Shown here: in pieces, positions 8,682 to 16,635 of the stretch
How the letters are laid out: each line of letters starts with the position of its first letter
Position numbering within the stretch: the stretch's first letter is position 1
Assembly: GCA_023411035.1 (NCBI GenBank)
Contig: JAEYPE010000224.1
Span: 21,272-85,271 of the forward strand
Direction: 5' to 3'
DNA: 64,000 nucleotides
Source of the DNA: Pseudomonadota bacterium
GTDB lineage: Bacteria > Pseudomonadota > Alphaproteobacteria > Azospirillales > Azospirillaceae
Translations under genes and position numbers: made by a program
The notes under the pieces: generated by a model
Seen by the model: only the letters and a program-made list of their open reading frames with translations
The model's database searches: none
Told to the model about the DNA's origin: nothing

Positions 8682-10544
8682 TCACTCCCCGGCCTCCGCC
8701 GCGGGCCGAGCCTCCTCCTCTTCCCGGTCGAGGACCAGCCAGGCGCGGACCGCCTTGCGCTTGCCCTTCAGCGCCATGTCGCCGACCGGCAGTCCGGCCA
8801 CCTTGCCTTTCACCGCCGTCCAGGTCGGTTCCCCGATCACGATCCGGCAATGGGGGGAGGAGCGCATGCCCACCGTCTTGCCCAGCGCCTCCAGCCGCGC
8901 CGCGGTGTTGGCGGTGTCGCCCAGCAGCGAATATTCCATGTGCCGAAGCCCGCCCAGGCTGCCCGCCACCAGCGGCCCGGTGTGGATGCCCACGCGGATG
9001 CCGATGGGCGGCAGCCCTTCCGCCTGCCAGCGGCGGTTCAGTTCCTGAAGCTCCCGCCCCATCTGGATGGCGCAGCGCACCGCGCGCTCCGCGTCCGCGT
9101 CGATCTCCGCCTGGGTCGTCCGGGCCACGGGGGCGCCGAAGACCGCCAGGATGGCGTCGCCGATGAAGCGCAGCACGATCCCGTCATGCGCGGCCACCAC
9201 CCGCACCATGGCGTCCAGATAGCCTTCCAGCCACTGGATGAGCGGCTCCGGCTCCAGCGTTTCGCAGACGGTGGTGAAGCCCTCGATGTCGGAGAAGAAG
9301 ACGGTGGCGGTCAGTTCCTGCGGGCGTGGGCGCCCACCGGCCAGGAAGGTCGCGCGTTCCCGCCAGATTTCCTCGGCGACGGGTTGGGAGACGTGGTTGG
9401 CGAACAACTGCATCAGGCTGCGGCGGTCGGTGCGCTCCTTCAGCGACAGGTGCGCGGTCATCGCCGCGATGCTGCCCAGCCATGCGGCGGAGGGCGCCAT
9501 CATCGGCACCAGCGGCCCGCCCTGGGCGAACAGCGCCAGCGCCGCCGCCCACAGCGCCAGCAGGCCCAGCAGGCTTGCCGGCACCAGAACCCACACCGGC
9601 CAGCCGGCCACCGCCAGCGCGACCCCCGCGGCGCTCAGCGCCAGGACCAGCGCCGCCGCCCAGCCGGGCGAAAGCTCGCGGCTGGTCCGCCCGTCGAGAA
9701 TCTGGGCGAGCGCGTGGGCCTGGATCTCCACCCCCGGCGTGGACAGGCCGGCGACGGACAGCGGCGTGCGGTGCTGATCCACCCCCACCAGCACGGTGCC
9801 GACCACGGCGATCCGCCCGGCCAGCCAGCCGCGCGGCAGCATCCCCACCATGTCCGCCGGATAGGTCGGGAAGGGCGGCGTGTCCGGCGATGGGCGGGCG
9901 TGCCAGTCGATGCGGAAGGGCTCCGCCGGGACGGCCACGCCCGCCGTTCGGGCCAGCCGCGCCGGGAAGCTGGGCAGTCCGTCCGCACCGCGCGGCACAT
10001 GCCAGCGCACGGTGCCGTCCAGCCGGTCCTTGGCGAGGTTGGCATGGCCGTGCGGGATGCCGTCGAGGAACCGCCCGAGGTAGCGGCGCTGCTCCTCGGT
10101 CAGGGGCGTGTCGCCGAGCGCCGTGATGGAAACCACCGGCACGCTGGCCTTCTGGATGCGCTGGCGCAGCCGCTCGTCCAACGCCGGGATGGTCGGCTGG
10201 TCGAACAGGACGTCCAGCCCGATGGCCCGCACCCCCGCCGCCTCCAGCCGTCCCACCAGATCGGCGAGAAAACCGCGATCCACCGGCGAGCGGCAGGCCA
10301 GCGTGGCGAACAGGTCCTCCCCCAGCGTGACCAGGACGATGCCCGCGTGCTGCGGGGCGGGCGGCGAGAAATAGGCGATGGCGAGGTCGCGGAAGCTCTC
10401 GTCGGCGGAGCGCAGGGGCGGCACCAGCCGGGTCAGCACCAGCGCCGCCGCCGACACGCCGACCACCGCGACCATTCCTACGAGCCACGGGGTTTTCCCC
10501 CAGCCCGGCCTGCCCCCCGATGTCCCCAAAGGCGGCGCCCTCAA
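8682..10544 (-). CDS. CHASE2-domain class III adenylate/guanylate cyclase
   Basis: A 620-residue membrane protein. One N-terminal membrane helix (about 20-40) leads into a periplasmic CHASE2 sensor (about 45-290; RSADESFRD and GLDVLFDQPT), then a cluster of three helices (about 295-365) and a cytoplasmic cyclase domain (about 410-570). The two metal aspartates are present in FFSDIEGFT (Asp419) and RFIGDAILAVFG (Asp463). The purine-contact Asp of class IIIa enzymes is replaced by Ser in YSLLGDTANTAARL, as in class IIIb. The best start is a TTG at 10544 that overlaps the upstream stop (TTGA); the next ATG (10474) would cut into the first helix. It is co-transcribed with the DUF4384 gene. Confidence 0.88.
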   Translation of the reverse strand: MRAPPLGTSGGRPGWGKTPWLVGMVAVVGVSAAALVLTRLVPPLRSADESFRDLAIAYFSPPAPQHAGIVLVTLGEDLFATLACRSPVDRGFLADLVGRLEAAGVRAIGLDVLFDQPTIPALDERLRQRIQKASVPVVSITALGDTPLTEEQRRYLGRFLDGIPHGHANLAKDRLDGTVRWHVPRGADGLPSFPARLARTAGVAVPAEPFRIDWHARPSPDTPPFPTYPADMVGMLPRGWLAGRIAVVGTVLVGVDQHRTPLSVAGLSTPGVEIQAHALAQILDGRTSRELSPGWAAALVLALSAAGVALAVAGWPVWVLVPASLLGLLALWAAALALFAQGGPLVPMMAPSAAWLGSIAAMTAHLSLKERTDRRSLMQLFANHVSQPVAEEIWRERATFLAGGRPRPQELTATVFFSDIEGFTTVCETLEPEPLIQWLEGYLDAMVRVVAAHDGIVLRFIGDAILAVFGAPVARTTQAEIDADAERAVRCAIQMGRELQELNRRWQAEGLPPIGIRVGIHTGPLVAGSLGGLRHMEYSLLGDTANTAARLEALGKTVGMRSSPHCRIVIGEPTWTAVKGKVAGLPVGDMALKGKRKAVRAWLVLDREEEEARPAAEAGE

Positions 10545-11740
10545 TCCACGCGCAGAATCACCTGCGCCATCACCAGTTCGGTCTGCTTCAGCGAATTCAG
10601 CGTCCGCTCCAGCCGGGCCGCCGCCTCGTCGGTCAGCGGGCGGAAGGCGTCGCCCCGCCCCGGCAGATCGGCGCCCAGGTCGCGCCCGGCGGCGAAGCAG
10701 CGCACCTCCTGGTCGGCGGACAGGCTCCCCGACCGCTCCGCCGCGCGCAGCGGCACCGGCATGCGGTCACCGGCCAGCGTCAGGGTGTGGTGCCCCTCCA
10801 CCAGCGAGCTGGCGGACGGTCCCGGCGGGTAGATCGGCGTCAACTGGCCGCGCGTGTTGCGCAGGTAGCAATAGACATGCGCGTCGCGGTTCGTCTGGAG
10901 CACGAGCGTCACCGTCTCCCCGGACCGGTAGGTCGGGTAGAGGCCGCGGTCGGTGGCCAGATAAAGGTTCAGCGGCGCCACGCTGTCCCGCACCGGGTCC
11001 AGCAGGGCCGCCGCCTGCGCGGCGCAACCGGCGCCGGCCAAGCGGACGGCCAGTTCCGCGCCCTGCCCCGCCCCAAGCCCATCCGCAGCGATCACGCGCA
11101 AGGTCATGCTGTGGCGGGTCCGTCCGTCCGCTCCGGCGACGGAGAAGGCGCCGCCGTCCGTCATCGCAAGCTCGCGCGGCCAGGGCACAGCATCCCCCTT
11201 GTCCCAGCGCAGCGTGGCGGCGGTGCCGCCGCTCTCCTCGCGCAGCGTGGCCGGGACCAGCGCCGGGTCGGCGGGCTTGCGCAGCAGCACCGTGCCGCCG
11301 GACTTCACGCATTGGGCCCCGGCACGGCCCGGGTCGATGATGAAGACCTCCTCCTCACCCTTCTGCATGGGACTGCCAACCGCGCGGGCGGCGCCAAGAT
11401 CGGTCTGGAAGAAGCGCTCGCCCCCCACGAGGCTGCCGACGCCGCTCCAGCCCGAGGCGTCGGGCATGCGGTCCAGCGGCCCGTCGAATGGCCCCTTCAC
11501 CCGCAGCATACGTCCGTTGGCGAACAGGAAGAGGGCGTTGGCGCCGTCCGGCACGCTGACCGCCGCTCCGTCCGCGACCAGTTGCCCCTGCGCGTAGCCG
11601 GGGGCGGTGGAGGCGACCACGACCGCCTGTTCCGCCGCGGCACGGCTGGCCACGACGCCGGCCGTCCAGAACGCCGCCGCCCCGAACGCCGCCAGGGTCA
11701 GGGCAGCGCCCACGAGTCCGCTCAGGGTCTTTTGCGCCAT
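10541..11740 (-). CDS. exported DUF4384 protein
   Basis: A 399-residue protein with an N-terminal membrane segment (KTLSGLVGAALTLAAFG) and a large extracytoplasmic part. The C-terminal third is a DUF4384 domain, with YPTYRSGETVTLVLQ and HVYCYLRNTRGQLTPIYPPG, a fold of unknown function often joined to protease, kinase or peptidoglycan-binding modules. The start ATG at 11740 has GGAGG five bases upstream. Its stop overlaps the TTG start of the CHASE2 cyclase, so the two products are made together. A second DUF4384 domain occurs in the CsgG-like lipoprotein at 13723-15300. Function is unknown. Confidence 0.8.
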   Translation of the reverse strand: MAQKTLSGLVGAALTLAAFGAAAFWTAGVVASRAAAEQAVVVASTAPGYAQGQLVADGAAVSVPDGANALFLFANGRMLRVKGPFDGPLDRMPDASGWSGVGSLVGGERFFQTDLGAARAVGSPMQKGEEEVFIIDPGRAGAQCVKSGGTVLLRKPADPALVPATLREESGGTAATLRWDKGDAVPWPRELAMTDGGAFSVAGADGRTRHSMTLRVIAADGLGAGQGAELAVRLAGAGCAAQAAALLDPVRDSVAPLNLYLATDRGLYPTYRSGETVTLVLQTNRDAHVYCYLRNTRGQLTPIYPPGPSASSLVEGHHTLTLAGDRMPVPLRAAERSGSLSADQEVRCFAAGRDLGADLPGRGDAFRPLTDEAAARLERTLNSLKQTELVMAQVILRVD

Positions 11741-11944
11741 GCTGGCCTCCACCGGCGGCGATCGGGGAATCATTGGCGTTTCCCGGACTCCTGTCCAGGC
11801 GGCGAAGGGGGAAGGACGGGGCTGCGGACCCGGCCCAAAGAAGGGCAGGCGCCGTGATCGGACGGGCATGGTCGAACCTCCGAAAATGGTGCGCGCCGGC
11901 CACTCGCCGGCGTGCCGAGGCTAGGCGGCGGACGCCAGTGACCG

Positions 11945-11962
11945 CTGTGAGACGCACCACAG
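11945..11962 (-). promoter_or_regulatory. Crp-like palindrome 1, likely for the DUF4384-cyclase operon
   Basis: CTGTGAGACGCACCACAG has TGTGA and CCACA half-sites six bases apart, one mismatch from the E. coli CRP consensus. Read on the minus strand, a weak -10-like hexamer (CTAGCC or TAGCCT) lies 20 bases after the palindrome, which would put the site near -41 and the transcript start near 11912. The orientation is inferred. Confidence 0.45.
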
Positions 11963-12013
11963 AGTTGCGCAGGAGTCTCCCACCCTCCGACGTATTGCCT
12001 CCGACGCATTGTT

Positions 12014-12056
12014 TGTGGCGGGCGCCACAGCGCGGTCCGGTCCAGCCCCGTAGAGT
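12014..12056 (+). promoter_or_regulatory. Crp-like palindrome 2 with -10 hexamer upstream of DUF1150
   Basis: A perfect 7-bp inverted repeat TGTGGCG-GG-CGCCACA (12014-12029) is followed 21 bases later by TAGAGT (12051-12056). The implied transcript start is about 12063, putting the palindrome centre at -41.5, the class II CRP position. The flank CCACAGCGCGG-CCGGTC is shared with the site at 56285. Confidence 0.5.
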
Positions 12057-12113
12057 GCCGTGCAGGACCGGCGCCCCGCAGGTCCCCACCCCCATCGCCC
12101 GAGGAGACCGACC

Positions 12114-12329
12114 ATGACCGCCCCCCGCACCGACATCGATGGCCCCGATACCGGCTTCGCCCGCCATGGGATTACGGAGGTCGCCTATCTGCGGTCGGTG
12201 AAGGTGGACGGCCTGCCCGCCTTCGCCGTGCATGCCGCGGACGGCACCTGCCTGTGGCTGGACACCGACCGCGCGGCGGCGGGGGCGACGCTGGATGAGT
12301 ATGGAATGCGGTTGGTGAGTTTGCATTGA
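12114..12329 (+). CDS. DUF1150 family small protein
   Basis: A 71-residue protein matching the alphaproteobacterial DUF1150 family: ITEVAYLRSVKVDG, then FAVHAADGTCLWL, ending in the typical VSLH. The ATG at 12114 has GAGGAG seven bases upstream. Members are short cytosolic proteins of unknown function, often near heat-shock or stress genes. Here it stands alone on the plus strand, with a Crp-like palindrome in its promoter, and is followed by a hairpin repeat that may end the transcript. Confidence 0.8.
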   Translation: MTAPRTDIDGPDTGFARHGITEVAYLRSVKVDGLPAFAVHAADGTCLWLDTDRAAAGATLDEYGMRLVSLH

Positions 12330-12346
12330 GGAGGCCGCAGCACCAA

Positions 12347-12390
12347 CTCCCTCCCCTGCGAAAGCGGGGGAGGGCCAGGGTGGGGGCAAG
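12347..12390. repeat. dispersed C/G hairpin repeat
   Basis: Hairpin CCCTCCCC / GGGGGAGGG around TGCGAAAGC, followed by the family tail CAGGGTGGGGGCAAG. It lies between the convergent DUF1150 gene and the small secreted protein gene and could serve as a shared transcript end. Confidence 0.7.
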
Positions 12391-12403
12391 ACACATCCCC
12401 CAC

Positions 12404-12730
12404 TCACCCCTTCGGGCTGAGCAGACAAGCCGTCCGGTTCCGCGTCACGATCGCCAAGCTGTTCCCCGGCTCCCCCGCCCGGCGGAAGCGCAGCGAATTC
12501 AACTGGCTGGCGACGCTGAGCGACAGGACGTTCAGATCCGTCTCGTCGATGATCTTCTCGCCGTCCTGCCAGCACTGGATGCGGACGCGGCCCTGAGGGA
12601 CCCCGACGTCGATCCCGCCGGCATGAGGACCGGACTCCGGCCCCTTCTTGCGGACCACCGTCGCGTCGGCGGCGCTCCCGATGAGAGGGAGCGCCGCAAC
12701 CGCCGCCAGAAGAAGACATGTCCGGACCAT
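12404..12730 (-). CDS. small secreted protein of unknown function
   Basis: A 108-residue protein with a clear signal peptide (MVRTCLLLAAVAALPLIGSA) and a mature part of about 85 residues containing IQCWQDGEKIIDET and ending TACLLSPKG, with two cysteines that could pair. I do not recognise the family. The ATG at 12730 has GGGAGG about seven bases upstream; a GTG at 12757 overlapping the OmpA stop is the alternative. It lies directly downstream of the OmpA-like gene, so it probably works in the same periplasmic cluster. Confidence 0.65.
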   Translation of the reverse strand: MVRTCLLLAAVAALPLIGSAADATVVRKKGPESGPHAGGIDVGVPQGRVRIQCWQDGEKIIDETDLNVLSLSVASQLNSLRFRRAGEPGNSLAIVTRNRTACLLSPKG

Positions 12731-12753
12731 GGCGCGGCCTCCCACCTTCGCGT

Positions 12754-13611
12754 TCACTGGATGGGGCGGAACTCGACGCGCCGGTTGCGGCTGTCGGTCG
12801 GGTCGGGGGTCAGGGGCTGGCTCTTGCCCAGGCCGGCGATGGCGATGCGCTGCGGCTCGATGTGGTGGACGCGCACCAGATACTCGCCCACCGACACGGC
12901 CCGGCGTTCGGAGAGGGCGAGGTTGTACGGCTCGCTTCCCACAGCGTCGGTGTGCCCCTCGATGACGAGGCGAAGCTGCGGGTCCTGGGACATCAGCCCG
13001 CCCACCGCGTCGATGTAGGAATAGAACTCCCGCGGGACGTCGGCGGAGTTGAAGGCGAAGTTGATGCGGAAGCCGAAGCCGTTGGCCGGGCGGGTTTCCG
13101 CCTGGGTTTCCGGTGCGGAGAGGGTGGCCGGCTGCACGCCGTTGGAACGGCGCGGGGCCACCGGCGGCGGAGCGGCGGGCGGGGCCGCGGCCTCCTGCAC
13201 CGGAGCACGCTTGGGTTTCGGCTGGGGCGCCGGTTCCGGCTGCGCCACAGGCGCGGGTGCCGTCTGGGGAACATAACTCTGCTGTGGAATCTGCTGAGAA
13301 GCCGGCGCGCCGTAGTTCACGCTGTCGGTCGGGCGCGGGCGGTTGGCGCTGCTCATGCCGCCGCCGACGATCTCGATGCTGCGGGTGCGGATCTTCGGCT
13401 GCTCCGCATCGCCCGTGGGGGGCGTGCCGGGCTTCACCGCCTCGCGCAACTCGTCCACGGTCGGCGGGCGTTCGAACATCATGACCCGGTTGCCGCCGGA
13501 GCCCTCGACGGTCTGCGCCGGTGCCGGTCCGGCGACGCAGGCCAGAACCAACACGGGAAGCGTCACGCCGCTCAGCAGTCGGGCGCTGGTCTTGGAGATC
13601 GGTCGCGGCAT
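12754..13611 (-). CDS. OmpA-family peptidoglycan-binding protein
   Basis: A 285-residue exported protein. A signal peptide ends near PAPAQ (residue about 33), followed by a low-complexity Pro/Ala/Gln-rich stretch (about 105-165) and a C-terminal OmpA domain (about 180-285) with EGHTDAVGSEPYNLALSERRA and DSRNRRVEFRPIQ. The Asp and Arg that bind diaminopimelate in OmpA domains are in place. There is no outer-membrane barrel and no lipobox, so it is probably a soluble periplasmic peptidoglycan-attached protein. It lies between the CsgG-like lipoprotein and the small secreted protein. Confidence 0.87.
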   Translation of the reverse strand: MPRPISKTSARLLSGVTLPVLVLACVAGPAPAQTVEGSGGNRVMMFERPPTVDELREAVKPGTPPTGDAEQPKIRTRSIEIVGGGMSSANRPRPTDSVNYGAPASQQIPQQSYVPQTAPAPVAQPEPAPQPKPKRAPVQEAAAPPAAPPPVAPRRSNGVQPATLSAPETQAETRPANGFGFRINFAFNSADVPREFYSYIDAVGGLMSQDPQLRLVIEGHTDAVGSEPYNLALSERRAVSVGEYLVRVHHIEPQRIAIAGLGKSQPLTPDPTDSRNRRVEFRPIQ

Positions 13612-13705
13612 CGGTGGTCTCCCATCAAACGGCGTGGTGCCCTGCTGCCCCCTTCTCTACTCCGGTCCCACCCCCCGCGCTGTGAGCCGCTCCATAATTC
13701 CTTCC

Positions 13706-13735
13706 GTTTATCGCTGGGCCGTTTACCGCTGGGCC
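13706..13735. repeat. 15-bp tandem duplication across the CsgG-like gene stop
   Basis: gtttatcgctgggcc is followed immediately by gtttaccgctgggcc. On the minus strand the first-read copy supplies the last codons and TAA stop of the CsgG-like gene; the second copy lies just beyond with one base change. Confidence 0.7.
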
Positions 13736-15300
13736 GACACGGCGGGCAGCACCTGCACTGCCATCTGCCGGCTGCGGACGCTCGTGCCCTGGATGCTGCC
13801 ATAGGCCCCGACGACATCCGCCAGCGTCGCGCCGGGAATGGGGTGCAGGTCCTCGGTCTTGAAGCGGTCGGCGATGCGGGGCCCGATCTCGTCGGGGGAG
13901 ACGACGCAGGCGATGGCCTCCGAGGCGCCGGGGCGGTCCATGCGCAGGTTGAAGGGCTTCTGCGATCCCGGCGGGACCTCCACCTGCTGGTTGGCCTGGA
14001 GGAAGCTGTCGGGCTGGAAGCGGTTGGGGAAGATGCGGGCCACCGTCCCGGCGGCGTCCTGGTAGTAGCAATAGACGAAGCCGTTGGCCGTCGGCTGCAC
14101 GCGGACCACAAGCGCCTCCCCGGCGCGGTAGCGCGGCTGCGGCCCGCGGTCGGAGCTGAGCACGAGATCGGGCGCGGCCCCGGCGGGTGCCGGTGCGGCG
14201 CGCGGCAGCCCCTCCCCGCCCGCGTTCGACACCGATTGCAGGCGCGGCGCTCCCGGCCCCTTGTCTGTCCCTCTTTGGCCGCTGGGCTGGGCCAGCATCC
14301 GCTGGTAGAGGTCGAAATCCACCCGGCCCGTGGCGATCAGGTCGTTGTCCGCCTGATAGCGGGAAATGGCGTCGCGGGTGCGCTCGTCGAGTTGGCCGCT
14401 GTCCGGCCCGTCGTAATAGCCCTCCGCCAGCAGAACGCGCTGGACGTAGGCGACGCGCTGCGACGGCGCCATGCCGTCGAACCAGTCCCGCGCCTGCCCG
14501 GCGAAGGCCGGGTTGGTGTGGTCGATGCCCAGACACTGCCAGTAGGGGGTGCGGGTCATCTTGCCCAGCACCTCGATCGTGCTGAGTTCGATCAGGGTGC
14601 GCACCGCCTGATGCAGCCCTTCGGACTTGTTGAGCGAGACGTTGAAGGACAGGCCCGCCTTGCCGATCACCGCCCCGGCGTCCGCCCCCTTGCCCGACGA
14701 AATGATGGCGAGCGAGTTGCTGGCCGACAGGCCGGGGATGATCTGGCGGGTCGCCAGCTCCCCGATGTTCAGGTCCACGGAGATGACCGACATCACCTGA
14801 TCGGCGGAGACGCCCAGGTCGAAGGTGGGCAGGGAGATGCCGGCGCTGGCCGCCTCGCTCACCACGTTGTCGTCGAGCTGGGTGATGGCGCCGCGGATGT
14901 AATAGGACGGCGCGCGGAAGTTCGGCTGGACTCCGATCATCCAGTAGAGCGCGTTCACGTCGTCCAGCGTCGGTTCGAAGTCCACGAAACGGAAGGCGCT
15001 CGACCGCTCCGACATGCGCGACACGGCGGTGATGAGCATTTCCTTGGTGCCGCCGGCCACCCGGCCCGTGGCGTCGGGGATGCCGTTGGAGGTGATGAAG
15101 ATGTCGCGCTTGCCATGGTTCCACATCAGCGTGTCCATGCAGCGCAACGCCTCGCTGAAGTTGGACACGGTGCGCACGGGCGGCGTCTTCGGCTTCTGGA
15201 CAACGGTCGCCTGCTCGCCCGATGTCACGCAGGCCCCCAGGAGCAGGAGCGCCGCGGCGGCGGCCATCTTCACAGGACCGGTGCGCCGGACAAATCCCAT
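13723..15300 (-). CDS. CsgG-like lipoprotein with peptidoglycan-binding and DUF4384 domains
   Basis: A 525-residue lipoprotein: the lipobox LLGAC puts the lipidated cysteine at residue 24. Residues about 40-285 resemble the CsgG/HfaB family of outer-membrane secretion and attachment lipoproteins (variable-sequence match: MSERSSAFRFVDF, YYIRGAITQLDDNV, RTLIELSTIEVLGKM). A PG_binding_1 helix bundle follows (about 300-355; VQRVLLAEGYYDGPDSGQLD), then DUF4384 (about 395-500; RYRAGEALVVRVQPTANGFVYCYY). The ATG at 15300 is preceded by GGGAGTGAGG. The CsgG call is by pattern and less certain than the other two domains. Confidence 0.78.
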   Translation of the reverse strand: MGFVRRTGPVKMAAAAALLLLGACVTSGEQATVVQKPKTPPVRTVSNFSEALRCMDTLMWNHGKRDIFITSNGIPDATGRVAGGTKEMLITAVSRMSERSSAFRFVDFEPTLDDVNALYWMIGVQPNFRAPSYYIRGAITQLDDNVVSEAASAGISLPTFDLGVSADQVMSVISVDLNIGELATRQIIPGLSASNSLAIISSGKGADAGAVIGKAGLSFNVSLNKSEGLHQAVRTLIELSTIEVLGKMTRTPYWQCLGIDHTNPAFAGQARDWFDGMAPSQRVAYVQRVLLAEGYYDGPDSGQLDERTRDAISRYQADNDLIATGRVDFDLYQRMLAQPSGQRGTDKGPGAPRLQSVSNAGGEGLPRAAPAPAGAAPDLVLSSDRGPQPRYRAGEALVVRVQPTANGFVYCYYQDAAGTVARIFPNRFQPDSFLQANQQVEVPPGSQKPFNLRMDRPGASEAIACVVSPDEIGPRIADRFKTEDLHPIPGATLADVVGAYGSIQGTSVRSRQMAVQVLPAVSAQR

Positions 15301-15331
15301 GACCTCACTCCCTGGACGTTCCCGGAAAGGA

Positions 15332-15910
15332 TCAGCGGACCGACACGCGCGTGCTGTCGCCGCCCGGACGCACCGTGATGGTGATCTTCTTGGACAGGAT
15401 CGGCGGGTCGTGCGGGATGTGCTCCGCATCGCCCATCAGAAGCTGGAGCGTGTGCCGCCCCGGCGGCAGTTCCAGATAGGTTTCCGTCTGGCCCTTGCCG
15501 AAATGGATGGAGTTGCGGTTGTTGGGGATCGGCTCGTCCATCGGAGGCAGGTCGGCGTCCACCAGCAGATGATGGTGGCCGGTGTTGTCCTTGCGCACGC
15601 CCGCCGGAGCCACGCCGAAGTTGCGCAGCCCGAACCACACCTTGAACCGGCCCTTCACCACCTCCCCGTCGTTGGGCCAGCCGATGTAGATGTAGGCGTC
15701 CTTCGGCGCCGCCGTCCGCCCGGACTTCGCCGCGTCGGGGGTGGAGGGGGTGCTTTCGTGCTCGTGCCCAGGACTGGCGGGCTGGGGGGTGTTGGTGGTG
15801 TCGGACAGCGGCTTGTCGAGCGGATCGGCCTCCGGCGACGACTGCGCCGACGCCGGCCCGGCGGCGAGCAGGGCGGCCAGAAGGACCGGCAAGGCGGCGG
15901 TGCGCGTCAT
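15332..15910 (-). CDS. exported DUF4399 protein A
   Basis: A 192-residue periplasmic protein. A signal peptide (cleavage near ASAQ, residue about 23) and a short Ser/Pro/His-containing linker precede a DUF4399 domain (about 70-185) with IYIGWPNDGEVVKGRF, NTGHHHLLVD, IHFGKGQTE, ELPPGRHTLQLLMGD and IPHDPPILSKKITI. The GHHHLLVD histidines suggest metal or carbohydrate contact, but no activity is known for the family. GGAGGAAATC precedes the start ATG. Its closest relative visible here is the next gene upstream, an adjacent tandem duplicate. Confidence 0.85.
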   Translation of the reverse strand: MTRTAALPVLLAALLAAGPASAQSSPEADPLDKPLSDTTNTPQPASPGHEHESTPSTPDAAKSGRTAAPKDAYIYIGWPNDGEVVKGRFKVWFGLRNFGVAPAGVRKDNTGHHHLLVDADLPPMDEPIPNNRNSIHFGKGQTETYLELPPGRHTLQLLMGDAEHIPHDPPILSKKITITVRPGGDSTRVSVR

Positions 15911-15937
15911 GATTTCCTCCCTGTCCCGCCTCTTTGG

Positions 15938-16402
15938 TTAGGGCACGATGATGGTGATCTTCTGCGACATGATCGGCGGGTCGTGCGGCACATGGTCCGC
16001 GTCCCCGATCACCATCTGGAGCGTGTGACGGCCCGGCGGCAGTTCCAGCCGCACCTCCGTCTGGCCGCCGCCGAAATGCAGCGACTGCCGGGTGTTCGGG
16101 ATCGGCTCGTCGTCGTTGGCGAGGTCGGTGTCCACCAGCAGGTGGTGGTGCCCGGTGTCTTCCTTGCGGATGCCCGCGGGGGCGATGCCCATGTTCTGCA
16201 AGCCCATGCGGACCCACAGCTTTCCGCCGGGAACGGTGGTGCCGTTGGACGGCCACATGATGTAGGCGCGCGCCCCTTCCGGCGCTTTTTCCCGCCCATT
16301 CGTGCTCTGGCCGTTCGTGCTTTGGGCATTTGCGTTCTGGGCCAACGCGGCACCCGGCAACAGGAGCAGCGCGGCCGCCACGATCATGGCGGCAGGGTGC
16401 AT
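15938..16402 (-). CDS. exported DUF4399 protein B
   Basis: A 154-residue paralogue of the adjacent DUF4399 protein, with a signal peptide (cleavage after ALAQ) and a short repeated linker (QSTNG twice). The domain keeps DTGHHHLLVDTDLANDDEPIPN, ELPPGRHTLQMVIGD and VPHDPPIMSQKITI. It is the first gene of the minus-strand cluster, with GGGGGAGTCC before its ATG. The 27-bp gap to the next gene implies one transcript. The 233-bp region upstream (16403-16635) separates it from the divergent MscS-type channel gene. Confidence 0.85.
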   Translation of the reverse strand: MHPAAMIVAAALLLLPGAALAQNANAQSTNGQSTNGREKAPEGARAYIMWPSNGTTVPGGKLWVRMGLQNMGIAPAGIRKEDTGHHHLLVDTDLANDDEPIPNTRQSLHFGGGQTEVRLELPPGRHTLQMVIGDADHVPHDPPIMSQKITIIVP

Positions 16403-16635
16403 GGACTCCCCCTTCTCTTTCGGAATTTCAATCTTATGCTTGGTGGGCGCACAATGTTCGCGGTATTTCGGCCCTTATCCTATCTCTCCCGCCCCTGCGG
16501 ATATTAAGGACTGGCGACATCCTCCGCTCATCCCACTTTGCGCGAGGAAGGGTACCGGTCCGCCTATTCCCATTTTGGGCTTGACGGTTCCTTCTCCGGT
16601 GCGAAGGTCACGGGGCAGGAGGTCGCCGGTCGCGC

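Larger units (their letters stand above)
11741..12113. other. divergent regulatory region DUF4384 / DUF1150
   Basis: This 373-bp gap separates the cyclase operon from DUF1150. It holds two Crp-like palindromes (11945-11962 and 12014-12029) and a hairpin with arms CGCCGG/CCGGCG at 11894-11912. Open frames extending the DUF4384 gene upstream through it have no ribosome site or family similarity. Confidence 0.6.

Noticed and set aside
12718..15378. 886-codon plus-strand frame over the OmpA and CsgG-like genes
   Set aside because: Spans several real genes on the other strand and their gaps; no recognisable domain.
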